A stretch of DNA of 34,162 bases from an uncultured Marvinbryantia sp. (GCF_905201705.1 NZ_CAJKOX010000043.1:1-34162); one strand, 5' to 3'; positions 16,738 to 25,576 are shown, numbered from the stretch's first letter. A program made the numbers and translations. Notes: generated by a model from the sequence alone, not told the origin.

Positions 16738-17415
16738 ATGAAGAAAAAAACAGGGGTGTTTCTGGCATTGTTTTTGCTGCTTGCACTGCTTCCGGCGATG
16801 ACTGTAAACGCGGGCTTTCGCAGGGTAAGGGTGAAGGAGAACGGAACGTACCGTTATTACTACCGGTACTATACGTCGAAAACAAAGTATTTAAAGGGAA
16901 CGAAGACATCAAATAAAGCGGCGGCGTACAGGCGCTGGGTATTTAAAAATATTAAGAAAAATGGAAAAACGTATACATATTGTTTCGATGAAAACGGTTA
17001 TATGCAGGTGGGCTGGAAGAAGCTGACTACGAAAGCGGCGAAGGGCGTCTGGTACTGGTATTACTTTGACAACAGCGGACGGATGCTGAAAAATCGCACG
17101 AAAAACGGGCATTATCTGCAGAGCAATGGCAGGATGCTCACCAACGGCTGGCATGGCAGCACCTATTATGGCGATGACGGAAGTGCTGTGGCGGGCTACC
17201 GCGCGGACGTAAAAAACGGCTTTAAAAAGACGAAAAAAGGCACAAAATACAGGCAGGCGGACGGCACCTATGCCCAGAAAAAGTGGGTGTGCATCAAAGA
17301 CAGCCAGGGGAAATATTACTGGTACTATTTCTATAGCAGCGGCTATATGGCCCAAAATACCTGGGTGGGTTCGCGTCATGTGGACAAAAACGGACGGATG
17401 GATCAACGGAAATGA
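16738..17415 (+). CDS. Secreted protein with choline/cell-wall-binding-type repeats
   Basis: The 225-residue product starts with a Sec signal peptide (KKKTGVFLALFLLLALLPAM, cleavage near VNA-GF). Aromatic/glycine repeats of the CW_binding_1 type follow: CFDENGYMQVGWKKL, YFDNSGRMLKNR, LQSNGRMLTNGW, YSSGYMAQNTW and VDKNGRM. Such repeats bind teichoic-acid choline or glucans. There is no separate catalytic domain; a basic, tyrosine-rich stretch occupies residues 30-75. ATG 16738 is chosen over GTG 16729, which is only 2 bases from the AGGGGG ribosome binding site. The last residues MDQRK do not look like a repeat end, while another frame there reads GWINGNED. Confidence 0.75.
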   Translation: MKKKTGVFLALFLLLALLPAMTVNAGFRRVRVKENGTYRYYYRYYTSKTKYLKGTKTSNKAAAYRRWVFKNIKKNGKTYTYCFDENGYMQVGWKKLTTKAAKGVWYWYYFDNSGRMLKNRTKNGHYLQSNGRMLTNGWHGSTYYGDDGSAVAGYRADVKNGFKKTKKGTKYRQADGTYAQKKWVCIKDSQGKYYWYYFYSSGYMAQNTWVGSRHVDKNGRMDQRK

Positions 17416-17427
17416 AGATTGACAGTG

Positions 17428-17464
17428 GGCAGGAAAGCTTAAAGGTTTTCCTGCCTGCTTTTTT
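17428..17464 (+). terminator. Intrinsic terminator
   Basis: GGCAGGAAA (17428-17436) pairs perfectly with TTTCCTGCC (17447-17455), then TGC and six Ts. It ends the cell-wall-binding gene. On the opposite strand the stem is not followed by a T-run. Confidence 0.85.
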
Positions 17465-17503
17465 GCGTGGATTATGATATTTGGGAAATTTTTGCGGGCG
17501 CTG

Positions 17504-18829
17504 TCATACTGCTTCTGCCAGACTTTTGCGGATACTGCGCACTGCAAGCAGAAATGTGACAAGTTGATTGATGAGCATACCGGCGAAGAAGCCGCTGATG
17601 CCAAATACCGGGATCGCAAAGACAATGAAGGCGATGCGGATGGCGACGCCGGTGAGGTTGTGTACCAGTACCTGCGAGGTTTTGCCAAGCCCGTTCAGGA
17701 TCGCAAAGAGAGCTGGATTTAAGTACATCAGCGGGCAGATCCAAGCGAGCGCGCGGATGAAGGAGCCGGCAAGCGCATTGTCAAAGAGCAGGTTTCCGGC
17801 AAAATCGCCGAGGAAAAAGAAGCCGAGAAAACACACGAGTCCGAGCGCGAGGCAGGACAGGCAGAGCTTGCGGATGGCGGCGGTAATGGCGGACAGCTTT
17901 CCGCAGGCCTGTGCCTCCGAGATGACCGGCAGCAGCATGGTGCAGAGCGAGGAGGTCAGCGCCGACGGGAACAGGATCAGCGGCAGCGCCATTCCGGTGA
18001 GCACGCCGTAGACGCTCAGGGCGGAAGAAGCGGTAAGCCCGGAGAGCCGCAGCTGCAGCGGGATAAGCAGCGCCTCGATGCTTTGCAGGACATTGACAAG
18101 CACGCGGTTTAAGGTGAGCGGCACCGAGATCATAAGGAGCTCGCCTGCGTAGTGCGCGGTGGAGTGCACTGGTTTCGGGAGCGGCGGCTGCGCGGCGAAA
18201 TGGATCGTCAGAGCCGTAGCGGAAAAAAGTGCGGCAAAAAATTCCTCCAGTATGATGCTGTAGACAGCGATGGCGGGCGTAATAGCGATCCCCTTCTCTG
18301 TCCAGATGCGGCAGAGCAGAACGACGCTGCCAAGGCGCACCAGATGCTCCAGTATCTCGGAAATCGCGGGTATTTTTGCCTGTTTCAGCCCATAATAATA
18401 GCCGTTGATGCATGCGTGAAGGGAGCCGAAGGGAACCGCGTAGGCGAGCAGGCGCAGAAGCTCTGAGCTGCGCGGCTCTTTGACAAAATTTTCCGCGAGA
18501 AAGCCGTGGAAATGCAGCAGCAGGAAGGACACGCACAGGGACAGGGCGAGGGAGAGCGCCATGCCGATGTGGAAGATCCTGCGCGCCCCGCCGCGGTCGC
18601 CGGAGGCGGTTTTGGCGGAGACAAACCGCGAGATCGTGGTCTGGATGCCGGACACGGTGAGCGAAAAGGACAGCGCATAAAGCGGAAAAATAAGCTGGTA
18701 AATTCCCAGCCCCTCTGCACCGATCGCGCGCGAGAGGAATATTCTATAAAAAAAGCCGATAATGCGCCCGATAAGCCCGGCGGCGGTTAAAAGGGCGGCT
18801 CCCTTTAAGACGGTATGTTTTTGAGGCAT
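17504..18829 (-). CDS. SpoVB/MurJ-like polysaccharide flippase
   Basis: The 441-residue protein has about 12-14 hydrophobic segments and belongs to the MOP (PST/MVF) exporter superfamily. KGAALLTAAGLIGRIIGFFYRIFLSR followed by IGAEGLGIYQLIFPLY is typical of SpoVB-like members. These flip lipid-linked sugars across the membrane and are needed for spore cortex or cell-wall synthesis. AGGGGATG lies upstream of the ATG at 18829. It is a single minus-strand gene; assignment to SpoVB rather than another paralogue is uncertain. Confidence 0.85.
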   Translation of the reverse strand: MPQKHTVLKGAALLTAAGLIGRIIGFFYRIFLSRAIGAEGLGIYQLIFPLYALSFSLTVSGIQTTISRFVSAKTASGDRGGARRIFHIGMALSLALSLCVSFLLLHFHGFLAENFVKEPRSSELLRLLAYAVPFGSLHACINGYYYGLKQAKIPAISEILEHLVRLGSVVLLCRIWTEKGIAITPAIAVYSIILEEFFAALFSATALTIHFAAQPPLPKPVHSTAHYAGELLMISVPLTLNRVLVNVLQSIEALLIPLQLRLSGLTASSALSVYGVLTGMALPLILFPSALTSSLCTMLLPVISEAQACGKLSAITAAIRKLCLSCLALGLVCFLGFFFLGDFAGNLLFDNALAGSFIRALAWICPLMYLNPALFAILNGLGKTSQVLVHNLTGVAIRIAFIVFAIPVFGISGFFAGMLINQLVTFLLAVRSIRKSLAEAV

Positions 18830-18939
18830 GTGAGTATCATCCCCTGCAATTATTCTTCAGCGTTTTCCAGGAACATGTGCACTCGCCCGGAGCGACGGTG
18901 AAGAGTAATCTTTTTTTGCAATATATGTCAAGAAGTACC

Positions 18940-18968
18940 TTGACAGAACCGGAAATGGGTGCTATATT
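18940..18968 (+). promoter_or_regulatory. Strong sigma-A promoter of the iscR-iscS-iscU-mnmA cluster
   Basis: A perfect TTGACA (18940-18945) and TATATT (18963-18968) are exactly 17 bases apart. The predicted start, near 18975, is just before the inverted repeat at 18980-19004. Confidence 0.88.
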
Positions 18969-18979
18969 CTTTTTTGAAG

Positions 18980-19004
18980 AAATCCGAGTGATTTAGTCGG
19001 GTTT
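18980..19004. promoter_or_regulatory. Candidate IscR/Rrf2 operator
   Basis: AAATCCGA (18980-18987) and TCGGGTTT (18997-19004) form an 8-bp inverted repeat with one mismatch around a 9-base A/T-rich centre. The position, just after the predicted start and upstream of the Rrf2 gene, and the TTAGTCGGGT half fit Rrf2/IscR-type sites known in Firmicutes. Autorepression is likely. Confidence 0.65.
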
Positions 19005-19031
19005 AAAAATAAAAGGATTGAAGGTGGCAGC

Positions 19032-19490
19032 GTGAAACTTTCCACAAAGGGCAGATATGGGCTGCGCGCGTTAATCGATCTGGCTCTGCACTGCGAACAG
19101 GAGGCGGTTCCCATCAGCAGCGTGGCGGCGCGGCAGAAGATATCAGAGAGCTATCTGGAGCAGCTTTTCGGAAAGCTGCGAAAGGCGGGACTGATCATCA
19201 GCGAGCGCGGCGCGCAGGGCGGTTACCGGCTGGCAAAACCGGCGGAGGAGATTTCCGTGGGCGATATCCTGCGGGCGCTGGAGGGCAATCTGGACGCCGT
19301 GGAGTGTCCGGGGCTGAAGGAGGATGCCGGATGCGAGGGCGCAGACTTCTGCGTGACAAAGTATGTGTGGCAGAGAATGAATGACAGTATAACAGAGGCT
19401 GTGGATGAAATAATGCTGGACCAACTGGTCCGGGAGAGCAGAAAGGCACAGTGCAAAAGCGGCTATGTTGCCGCACAATGTGAGAATTGA
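19032..19490 (+). CDS. iscR: Rrf2-family Fe-S-sensing regulator (IscR-type)
   Basis: A 152-residue winged-helix regulator. STKGRYGLRALIDLALH begins the domain, SESYLEQLFGKLRKAGLI is the recognition region, and RGAQGGYRLAKP the wing. Three cysteines (C92, C101, C107 in ECPGLKEDAGCEGADFC) match the IscR cluster-ligand spacing. The start is GTG at 19032 with AAGGTGG upstream. As first gene of an Fe-S cluster operon it probably represses the operon when its cluster is present. Confidence 0.9.
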   Translation: MKLSTKGRYGLRALIDLALHCEQEAVPISSVAARQKISESYLEQLFGKLRKAGLIISERGAQGGYRLAKPAEEISVGDILRALEGNLDAVECPGLKEDAGCEGADFCVTKYVWQRMNDSITEAVDEIMLDQLVRESRKAQCKSGYVAAQCEN

Positions 19491-19500
19491 GGTGGAGAAT

Positions 19501-20688
19501 ATGAAAAAAGTAATTTATCTGGATAATGCGGCGACCACAAAGACGGCGCCGGAGGTTGTGGAGGCGATGCTTCCGTATTTCACAGAGTTTTATGGAAACG
19601 CGTCTACCATCTATGAGCTTGGCGGAAACAGCAAAAAGGCAATGAATGAAGCGCGGGAGACGATCGCGCATATTCTGGGCGCGCAGGAAAATGAAATTTA
19701 TTTCACGGCGGGCGGCTCGGAATCCGATAACTGGGCGCTGAAGGCAACGGCGGAGGCGTACCGCGCAAAAGGCAACCATATCATTACCTCCAGGATCGAG
19801 CATCATGCGGTCCTGCATACCTGCGAGTATCTGGAGAAAAACGGATTTGAGGTCACTTATGTGGATGTGGATGAGAACGGAAAGATTAAGTTAGACCAGT
19901 TGAAAAAAGCGATCCGTCCGACTACCATCCTGATTTCCGTGATGTTTGCAAACAACGAGATCGGTACCATCCAGCCGATCAAGGAGATCGGCGAGATCGC
20001 GCACGAGCATGGCATCCTGTTCCATACGGACGCGGTGCAGGCGTTCGGACAGCTTCCGATCAATGTAGATGAGTGCCATATTGATATGCTGAGCGCCAGC
20101 GGGCACAAGCTGAACGGACCGAAGGGGATCGGTTTTCTCTACATCCGCAAGGGCGTGAAGATCCGTTCGTTTATCCACGGCGGAGCGCAGGAGCGTAAGC
20201 GCCGCGCGGGTACGGAGAATATTCCGGGTATCGTGGGACTTGGGGTAGCGGCAAAGCGCGCAGCGGATTCCATGCCGGAGCGCACCGCGAAAGAAATCGA
20301 GCTGCGCGACCATCTGATCGACCGCGTGCTGAAGGAAATTCCTTATACGCGTCTGAACGGCGATCGAACCGATCGTCTCCCGAACAACGCAAACTTCAGC
20401 TTTCAGTTTATCGAGGGTGAATCTATGCTGATCATGTTGGATATGGAGGGTATCTGTGGCTCCAGCGGTTCTGCGTGCACATCGGGAAGTCTCGATCCGT
20501 CGCATGTGCTGCTTGCGATCGGACTTCCGCACGAGATCGCACACGGCTCTCTGCGTCTGACGTTAAGCGAGGAGACCACGCTGGAGGATATTGATTTTAC
20601 GGTAGATACGATCAAAAAGATTGTCGAGAGACTGCGCGGCATGTCTCCGTTATATGAAGATTTTGTGAAAAAACAGGCGGCTAAATAG
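19501..20688 (+). CDS. iscS: Cysteine desulfurase (NifS/IscS type)
   Basis: The 395-residue PLP enzyme removes sulfur from cysteine for Fe-S clusters and tRNA thiolation. It begins MKKVIYLDNAATTK. The PLP lysine is K203 in SASGHKLNGPKG, and the persulfide cysteine C326 lies in SSGSACTSGSLDPSHVL. GGTGGAG is upstream of the ATG, and the gene begins 10 bases after the regulator. The adjacent iscU and mnmA represent its two main sulfur acceptors. Confidence 0.96.
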   Translation: MKKVIYLDNAATTKTAPEVVEAMLPYFTEFYGNASTIYELGGNSKKAMNEARETIAHILGAQENEIYFTAGGSESDNWALKATAEAYRAKGNHIITSRIEHHAVLHTCEYLEKNGFEVTYVDVDENGKIKLDQLKKAIRPTTILISVMFANNEIGTIQPIKEIGEIAHEHGILFHTDAVQAFGQLPINVDECHIDMLSASGHKLNGPKGIGFLYIRKGVKIRSFIHGGAQERKRRAGTENIPGIVGLGVAAKRAADSMPERTAKEIELRDHLIDRVLKEIPYTRLNGDRTDRLPNNANFSFQFIEGESMLIMLDMEGICGSSGSACTSGSLDPSHVLLAIGLPHEIAHGSLRLTLSEETTLEDIDFTVDTIKKIVERLRGMSPLYEDFVKKQAAK

Positions 20689-20716
20689 ACCTGTTCCGGA
20701 TAAAGGAGGAAGAAAA

Positions 20717-21160
20717 ATGTACAGTGAAAAAGTAATGGATCATTTCCAGAACCCGAGAAATATGGGTGAGATTGAGAACGCCAGCGGCGTGGGAACCGTG
20801 GGCAATGCAAAATGCGGCGATATCATGCGCATGTACCTGGATATCGATGACAACGGCATTATCCAGGATGTAAAATTTAAAACGTTCGGATGCGGCGCTG
20901 CTGTGGCAACCAGCAGCATGGCAACCGAGCTGGTAAAAGGCAAAAATATCCAGGAGGCGCTGCAGGTAACGAATAAAGCGGTTATGGAGGCGCTGGACGG
21001 GCTTCCGCCTGTGAAGGTACACTGTTCTCTGCTCGCCGAGGAAGCAATCCACGCGGCACTCTGGGATTACGCGGAAAAGCATGGCATCAAGATCGAAGGT
21101 CTGCAGAAGCCGAAATCTGATATCCACGAGGGCGAAGAGGACGAGGCGGAAGAGTATTAA
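20717..21160 (+). CDS. iscU: Fe-S cluster scaffold protein (IscU/NifU-N type)
   Basis: The 147-residue scaffold has the three cluster cysteines C33 (AKCGD, with the conserved Asp D35), C59 (FGCGAAVATSSM) and C103 (VHCSLLAEEAI). MYSEKVMDHFQNPRNMG is the classic N-terminus. The C-terminal 25 residues are an acidic tail (HEGEEDEAEEY) typical of clostridial members. AAGGAGG is 7-8 bases upstream of the ATG. Confidence 0.95.
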   Translation: MYSEKVMDHFQNPRNMGEIENASGVGTVGNAKCGDIMRMYLDIDDNGIIQDVKFKTFGCGAAVATSSMATELVKGKNIQEALQVTNKAVMEALDGLPPVKVHCSLLAEEAIHAALWDYAEKHGIKIEGLQKPKSDIHEGEEDEAEEY

Positions 21161-21217
21161 GACAGCAGGAACCACAGGTATCCCGCGGAAAAAAATTGGA
21201 CAGGCAGGATATTATAT

Positions 21218-22291
21218 ATGAAGAAAAAGGTGGTTGTGGGAATGTCAGGCGGCGTCGATTCGTCGGTGGCAGCGTGGCTTTTGAAGGAGCAGGGCTACGA
21301 CGTGGTTGGCGTGACAATGCAGATCTGGCAGGATGAGGAAGAGCAGACGCAGGAGGAGAATGGCGGCTGCTGCGGGCTAAGCGCCGTGGAAGATGCGCGG
21401 CGCGTGGCGCAGACGCTGGAAATTCCCTACTATGTGATGAATTTCAAGGCAGAATTTAAGGAAAAGGTGATGGATTACTTCGCAGAGGAATATCTGTGCG
21501 GTCGGACACCGAATCCCTGCATCGCCTGCAACCGTTATGTGAAGTGGGAGGCGCTTCTGCAGAGAAGTTTGTCGATCGGTGCGGACTACATCGCGACCGG
21601 ACATTACGCGCGCATCCGGCAGCTTCCGAACGGAAGGTACACCATCTGCCGTTCGGCAACCGCCGAGAAGGATCAGACCTACGCGCTTTATAATCTCACG
21701 CAGGAGCAGCTTACGCATACCCTGATGCCGGTAGGAGAGTACACAAAAGAAGAAATCCGTGCGATCGCGGAAAGGATCGGGCTGCGCGTGGCAAACAAGC
21801 CGGACAGCCAGGAAATCTGTTTTGTGCCGGACGACGATTACGCCGCTTTTATCGAGGATTATACCGGCAGGAAGCTGCCCGCCGGAAATTTTGTGACGGC
21901 GGACGGCAGGGTGCTCGGACAGCACCGCGGCATCACACATTATACGATCGGACAACGGCGCGGCCTGCAGCTTCCGATGGGGCACCGCGTGTTCGTGACG
22001 GAAATCCGTCCGGACACGAACGAGGTGGTGATCGGCGAAAATGAGGAGTTGTTTAAGCGGCATCTGACTGCCAACAGGCTGAATTTTATGGCGGTTCCGG
22101 GCATCGACGGGGAGCGGCGCGTGACGGCGAAGATCCGCTACAATCATAAGGGCGCTCCCGCAGTCATCCGCATGACGGGTGCGGACACGATCGAATGCGT
22201 GTTTGACGAGCCGCAGCGGGCGGCGACGCCGGGACAGGCAGTCGTTTTTTACGACGGAGAAAATGTGCTTGGAGGGGGAACCATCCTATGA
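21218..22291 (+). CDS. mnmA: tRNA-specific 2-thiouridylase
   Basis: The 357-residue enzyme thiolates U34 of tRNA-Lys/Glu/Gln using ATP and persulfide sulfur. The PP-loop is GMSGGVDSSVAAW (8-20). The catalytic cysteines are C101 (NPCIACN) and C201 (QEICFV). TGHYAR and GQRRGLQL are further signatures. Its place beside the cysteine desulfurase explains its sulfur supply. Its stop overlaps the next start by four bases (ATGA). Confidence 0.96.
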   Translation: MKKKVVVGMSGGVDSSVAAWLLKEQGYDVVGVTMQIWQDEEEQTQEENGGCCGLSAVEDARRVAQTLEIPYYVMNFKAEFKEKVMDYFAEEYLCGRTPNPCIACNRYVKWEALLQRSLSIGADYIATGHYARIRQLPNGRYTICRSATAEKDQTYALYNLTQEQLTHTLMPVGEYTKEEIRAIAERIGLRVANKPDSQEICFVPDDDYAAFIEDYTGRKLPAGNFVTADGRVLGQHRGITHYTIGQRRGLQLPMGHRVFVTEIRPDTNEVVIGENEELFKRHLTANRLNFMAVPGIDGERRVTAKIRYNHKGAPAVIRMTGADTIECVFDEPQRAATPGQAVVFYDGENVLGGGTIL

Positions 22292-23094
22292 GTATTCTGA
22301 CAGATTGTCATCTGCACAGCAGCTTTTCGGCGGATTCGGAAGCGCCGATGGAGAACATGATAGAAAAAGGGCTTCAGCTTGGGCTGACCGCGATGTGCTT
22401 TACGGAGCATATGGATCACGGGATGCTGGATAACGGCGTTTCCTTTGAGGTGGATACCGCCGCATACCGGGAGGGCTTCCTAAAGCTGAAGGAAAAATAC
22501 CGCGGAAAGATCGAGCTTCTGTTCGGCATCGAGCTGGGGCTGGAGGCACAGTATGCGGATTTTTTAAATGAATATTCTCATGCCTGGGATTTCGATTTTA
22601 TCATCGGCTCCTCCCACACGGTAGAGGGAAAGGACCCGTATTTTGCTGATTTTTATGAGGGGCGCACGGAGGAAGAGGCATACCGGACATATTTCGAGAC
22701 GATTCCCAAAAATCTGGCGGCGTTCTCCAATGTAGATACGTATGGGCACCTCGATTATGTGGTGCGTTATGGCCCGAACAAAAACCGCGAATATTCTTAT
22801 GAGAAATACCGGGATGTGCTGGATGCAGCACTAAAAGCTCTTATTGAGCACGGCGTCGGGCTGGAGATCAATTCTGCCGGGTATAAGCAGGGCCTGTGCG
22901 CGCCGAATCCATGTATGGATATCGTAAAGGCGTACCGGCGGCTGGGCGGCGAGATCGTTACCATCGGCTCGGACGCGCATGCTCCGGAATGGATCACCGG
23001 GGAGTTTGGGCGCGTGCGCGAACTGCTCCTGGAGTGCGGCTTCCGTTATTACGCCGTTTTCCGCGAAAGAAAACCATATTTTTTAAGTTTATGA
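22288..23094 (+). CDS. PHP-domain histidinol-phosphatase
   Basis: The 268-residue PHP-fold phosphatase has the metal motifs TDCHLHSSFSAD (5-16), FTEHMDHG (about 38-45), IIGSSHTVEG, YGHLDYVVR and SDAHAPE. These match HisK-type histidinol-phosphatase, which removes phosphate in histidine synthesis. The gene is translationally coupled to mnmA. No other his gene is nearby, so another phosphoester substrate is possible. Confidence 0.83.
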   Translation: MSILTDCHLHSSFSADSEAPMENMIEKGLQLGLTAMCFTEHMDHGMLDNGVSFEVDTAAYREGFLKLKEKYRGKIELLFGIELGLEAQYADFLNEYSHAWDFDFIIGSSHTVEGKDPYFADFYEGRTEEEAYRTYFETIPKNLAAFSNVDTYGHLDYVVRYGPNKNREYSYEKYRDVLDAALKALIEHGVGLEINSAGYKQGLCAPNPCMDIVKAYRRLGGEIVTIGSDAHAPEWITGEFGRVRELLLECGFRYYAVFRERKPYFLSL

Positions 23095-23104
23095 AAAATA
23101 TGTC

Positions 23105-23133
23105 TTGAATTTTTGGGACAAATTGGGTAGAAT
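23105..23133 (+). promoter_or_regulatory. sigma-A promoter of gapA
   Basis: TTGAAT (23105-23110) and TAGAAT (23128-23133) are 17 bases apart. The leader of about 100 bases contains TGTTAA/TTAACA (23133-23138, 23155-23160) and AATGTTA/TAACATT inverted repeats, which may be an operator. The strong AGGAGG site precedes ATG 23239. Confidence 0.6.
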
Positions 23134-23238
23134 GTTAATAAGGTTGACGTTTCTTTAACAAACATTGGAAACGGTAACATTCTGTGCGTATGCGCAGGCA
23201 AAAATATTACATTTATATTTTTAGGAGGAATTGCGATT

Positions 23239-24252
23239 ATGGCAGTAAAAGTAGCAATCAATGGTTTTGGCCGTATCGGTCGTCTGGCATTCAGACAGAT
23301 GTTTGGTGCTGAAGGTTATGAAGTAGTGGCTATCAACGATTTGACAAGCCCGAAGATGCTGGCTCACCTTCTGAAGTATGATTCTTCTCAGGGTAAATAT
23401 GAACTGGCTGACAAGGTTTCTGCTGGTGAAGATTCCATCACAGTTGATGGCACAGAAATCAAAATCTACGCTATGGCTGACGCATCCCAGCTTCCGTGGG
23501 GCGAGCTTGGAGTAGACGTTGTTCTGGAGTGCACAGGCTTCTATACCTCCAAGGCAAAAGCTGAAGCTCACATCAAAGCTGGCGCTCGCAAGGTTGTTAT
23601 TTCTGCTCCGGCTGGAAACGACCTTCCGACTATCGTTTACAATGTAAACCACGAGACACTGAAAGCGGAAGATACTGTTATCTCCGCAGCTTCCTGCACA
23701 ACAAACTGCCTGGCTCCGATGGCAAAGGCTCTGAATGACTATATGCCGATCGAATCCGGTATCATGTGTACAATCCACGCTTACACAGGCGACCAGATGA
23801 TCCTGGATGGTCCGCAGAGAAAAGGCGACCTCAGAAGAAGCCGTGCAGGTGCGGTAAATATCGTTCCGAACAGCACAGGCGCTGCAAAGGCTATCGGCCT
23901 GGTTATTCCGGAACTGAATGGCAAGCTCATCGGCGCTGCTCAGCGTGTTCCGACCCCGACAGGTTCCACCACGATCCTGAACGCAGTTGTTAAGGGACAG
24001 GCTACCGTTGAGGGCATCAACGCAGCTATGAAGGCAGCAGCTACCGAGTCCTTCGGTTACAACACAGATGAGATCGTATCCAGCGATATCGTTGGTATGA
24101 GATTCGGTTCTCTGTTCGATGCTACCCAGACTATGGTAGTAAATCTGGCAGACGGCACATCCCAGGTACAGGTTGTTTCCTGGTATGACAACGAGAACTC
24201 TTACGTAAGCCAGATGGTTCGCACGATCAAATACTTCAGCGAGCTGGCATAA
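23239..24252 (+). CDS. gapA: Glyceraldehyde-3-phosphate dehydrogenase
   Basis: The 337-residue NAD-dependent glycolytic enzyme has the N-terminal GFGRIGR Rossmann motif. The catalytic cysteine is C153 in ASCTTNCLAP, and the C-terminus is SWYDNENSYVSQMV. Codon use is strongly skewed to GCT, GGT and GTT compared with the GC-ending codons of its neighbours, as expected for a very highly expressed gene. Confidence 0.98.
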   Translation: MAVKVAINGFGRIGRLAFRQMFGAEGYEVVAINDLTSPKMLAHLLKYDSSQGKYELADKVSAGEDSITVDGTEIKIYAMADASQLPWGELGVDVVLECTGFYTSKAKAEAHIKAGARKVVISAPAGNDLPTIVYNVNHETLKAEDTVISAASCTTNCLAPMAKALNDYMPIESGIMCTIHAYTGDQMILDGPQRKGDLRRSRAGAVNIVPNSTGAAKAIGLVIPELNGKLIGAAQRVPTPTGSTTILNAVVKGQATVEGINAAMKAAATESFGYNTDEIVSSDIVGMRFGSLFDATQTMVVNLADGTSQVQVVSWYDNENSYVSQMVRTIKYFSELA

Positions 24253-24275
24253 GAGCATTTTATCAAGACCTATCA

Positions 24276-24301
24276 GAGGTCCGGTCTTAGGACCGGACCT
24301 C
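24276..24301 (+). terminator. Strong hairpin between gapA and pgk without a full T-run
   Basis: GAGGTCCGGTC (24276-24286) and GACCGGACCTC (24291-24301) pair perfectly around the tetraloop TTAG. Only GTTTCA follows, itself part of the small palindrome GTTTCAT-A-ATGAAAC. It may attenuate transcription or stabilise the gapA mRNA 3' end rather than terminate fully. Confidence 0.65.
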
Positions 24302-24352
24302 GTTTCATAATGAAACAAAAATGGTTTCTATAATAATGGAGGTTTTTAAATC

Positions 24353-25576
24353 ATGGGATTAAATAAGAAATCTGTTGATGATATCAACGCAAAGGGCAAA
24401 CGCGTCCTGGTTAGATGCGATTTCAACGTACCGCTGAAAAATGGCGAGATCACAGACGAAACACGTATTGTTGCGGCGCTGCCAACTATCCAGAAGCTGA
24501 TCAACGACGGCGGCAAGGTTATCCTCTGCTCTCACCTTGGCAAGGTAAAGAACGGTCCGAATGAGGGAGAATCCCTGGCTCCGGTGGCAAAGAGACTTTC
24601 CGAGAAGCTTGGCAAAGAGGTTGTATTTGTTTCTGATTACAACGTAACCGGCGAGGCTGCAACAAAGGCAGTTTCCGAGATGAAGGACGGCGATGTGGTT
24701 CTTCTGCAGAATACCCGTTTCCGCGGAAAAGAAGAGACAAAGAACGGCGAGGAATTCAGCAAAGAGCTGGCAGACCTGGCAGACCTTTACGTATGCGACG
24801 CATTCGGCTCTTCCCACAGAGCACACGCTTCTGTTGCAGGCGTAACCAAATTCATCACCGAAAAGGGCGGCGAGAACGTTGTCGGCTATCTGATGCAGAA
24901 GGAGATCAACTTCCTTGGAAACGCAGTAGAAAACCCGGTAAGACCGTTCGTAGCGATCCTCGGCGGCGCAAAGGTTGCAGACAAGCTGAACGTTATCTCC
25001 AACCTGCTTGAAAAATGCGACACCCTCATCATTGGCGGCGGCATGGCTTACACCTTCCTCAAAGCAAAAGGATACGAGGTTGGAACCTCTCTGGTAGACG
25101 ACGAGAAGCTTGACTACTGCAGGGAAATGATGGAAAAGGCAGAGAAGCTCGGCAAGAAGCTGCTTCTTCCGGTTGATACCACCATTGCAAAAGAATTCCC
25201 GAACCCGATCGACGCAGAGATCGAGGTATCCGTTGTAGACTCCAATGCAATCCCGGCTGATATGATGGGACTTGATATCGGAACAAAGACAGCAGAGCTT
25301 TATGCAGACGCTGTAAAATCCGCAAAGACCGTTGTATGGAACGGACCGATGGGCGTATTCGAGAACCCGATCCTTGCAAAAGGAACCATCGCAGTTGCAA
25401 AATCCCTTGCTGAGACAGACGCAACCACCATCATCGGCGGCGGAGACTCCGCAGCGGCAGTCAACCAGCTTGGCTTCGGCGACAAGATGAGCCACATTTC
25501 CACAGGCGGCGGCGCTTCCCTCGAATTCCTCGAAGGAAAAGAGCTCCCGGGCGTAGCAGCAGCAGACGATAAGTAG
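24353..25576 (+). CDS. pgk: Phosphoglycerate kinase
   Basis: The 407-residue enzyme makes ATP from 1,3-bisphosphoglycerate. It begins with GKRVLVRCDFNVPL. GGAKVADKLNVI, GGGMAYTFLKAKG and the C-terminal GGGDSAAAVNQLG with STGGGASLEFLEG are standard. AATGGAGG lies upstream of the ATG. It continues the gap-pgk-tpi order of clostridial glycolytic operons. Confidence 0.98.
   Translation: MGLNKKSVDDINAKGKRVLVRCDFNVPLKNGEITDETRIVAALPTIQKLINDGGKVILCSHLGKVKNGPNEGESLAPVAKRLSEKLGKEVVFVSDYNVTGEAATKAVSEMKDGDVVLLQNTRFRGKEETKNGEEFSKELADLADLYVCDAFGSSHRAHASVAGVTKFITEKGGENVVGYLMQKEINFLGNAVENPVRPFVAILGGAKVADKLNVISNLLEKCDTLIIGGGMAYTFLKAKGYEVGTSLVDDEKLDYCREMMEKAEKLGKKLLLPVDTTIAKEFPNPIDAEIEVSVVDSNAIPADMMGLDIGTKTAELYADAVKSAKTVVWNGPMGVFENPILAKGTIAVAKSLAETDATTIIGGGDSAAAVNQLGFGDKMSHISTGGGASLEFLEGKELPGVAAADDK

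Noticed and set aside
17781..18536. 251-codon minus-strand frame in another phase inside the flippase gene
   Set aside because: Composition is Arg/Ala/Pro-rich as expected for a GC-rich shadow; the 441-codon frame encodes a clear membrane protein.
21377..22147. 256-codon minus-strand frame opposite mnmA
   Set aside because: The plus-strand gene is certain and the antisense protein has no domain.
23221..24318. Long open frame (365 codons) on the minus strand opposite gapA
   Set aside because: Same cause; gapA has extreme codon bias, which leaves the antisense frame open. No start signal or family match.
24359..25495. Long open frame (378 codons) on the minus strand opposite pgk
   Set aside because: It is a codon-bias shadow: pgk on the plus strand has all family motifs, and the antisense product is cysteine-rich without recognisable domains or a ribosome binding site.
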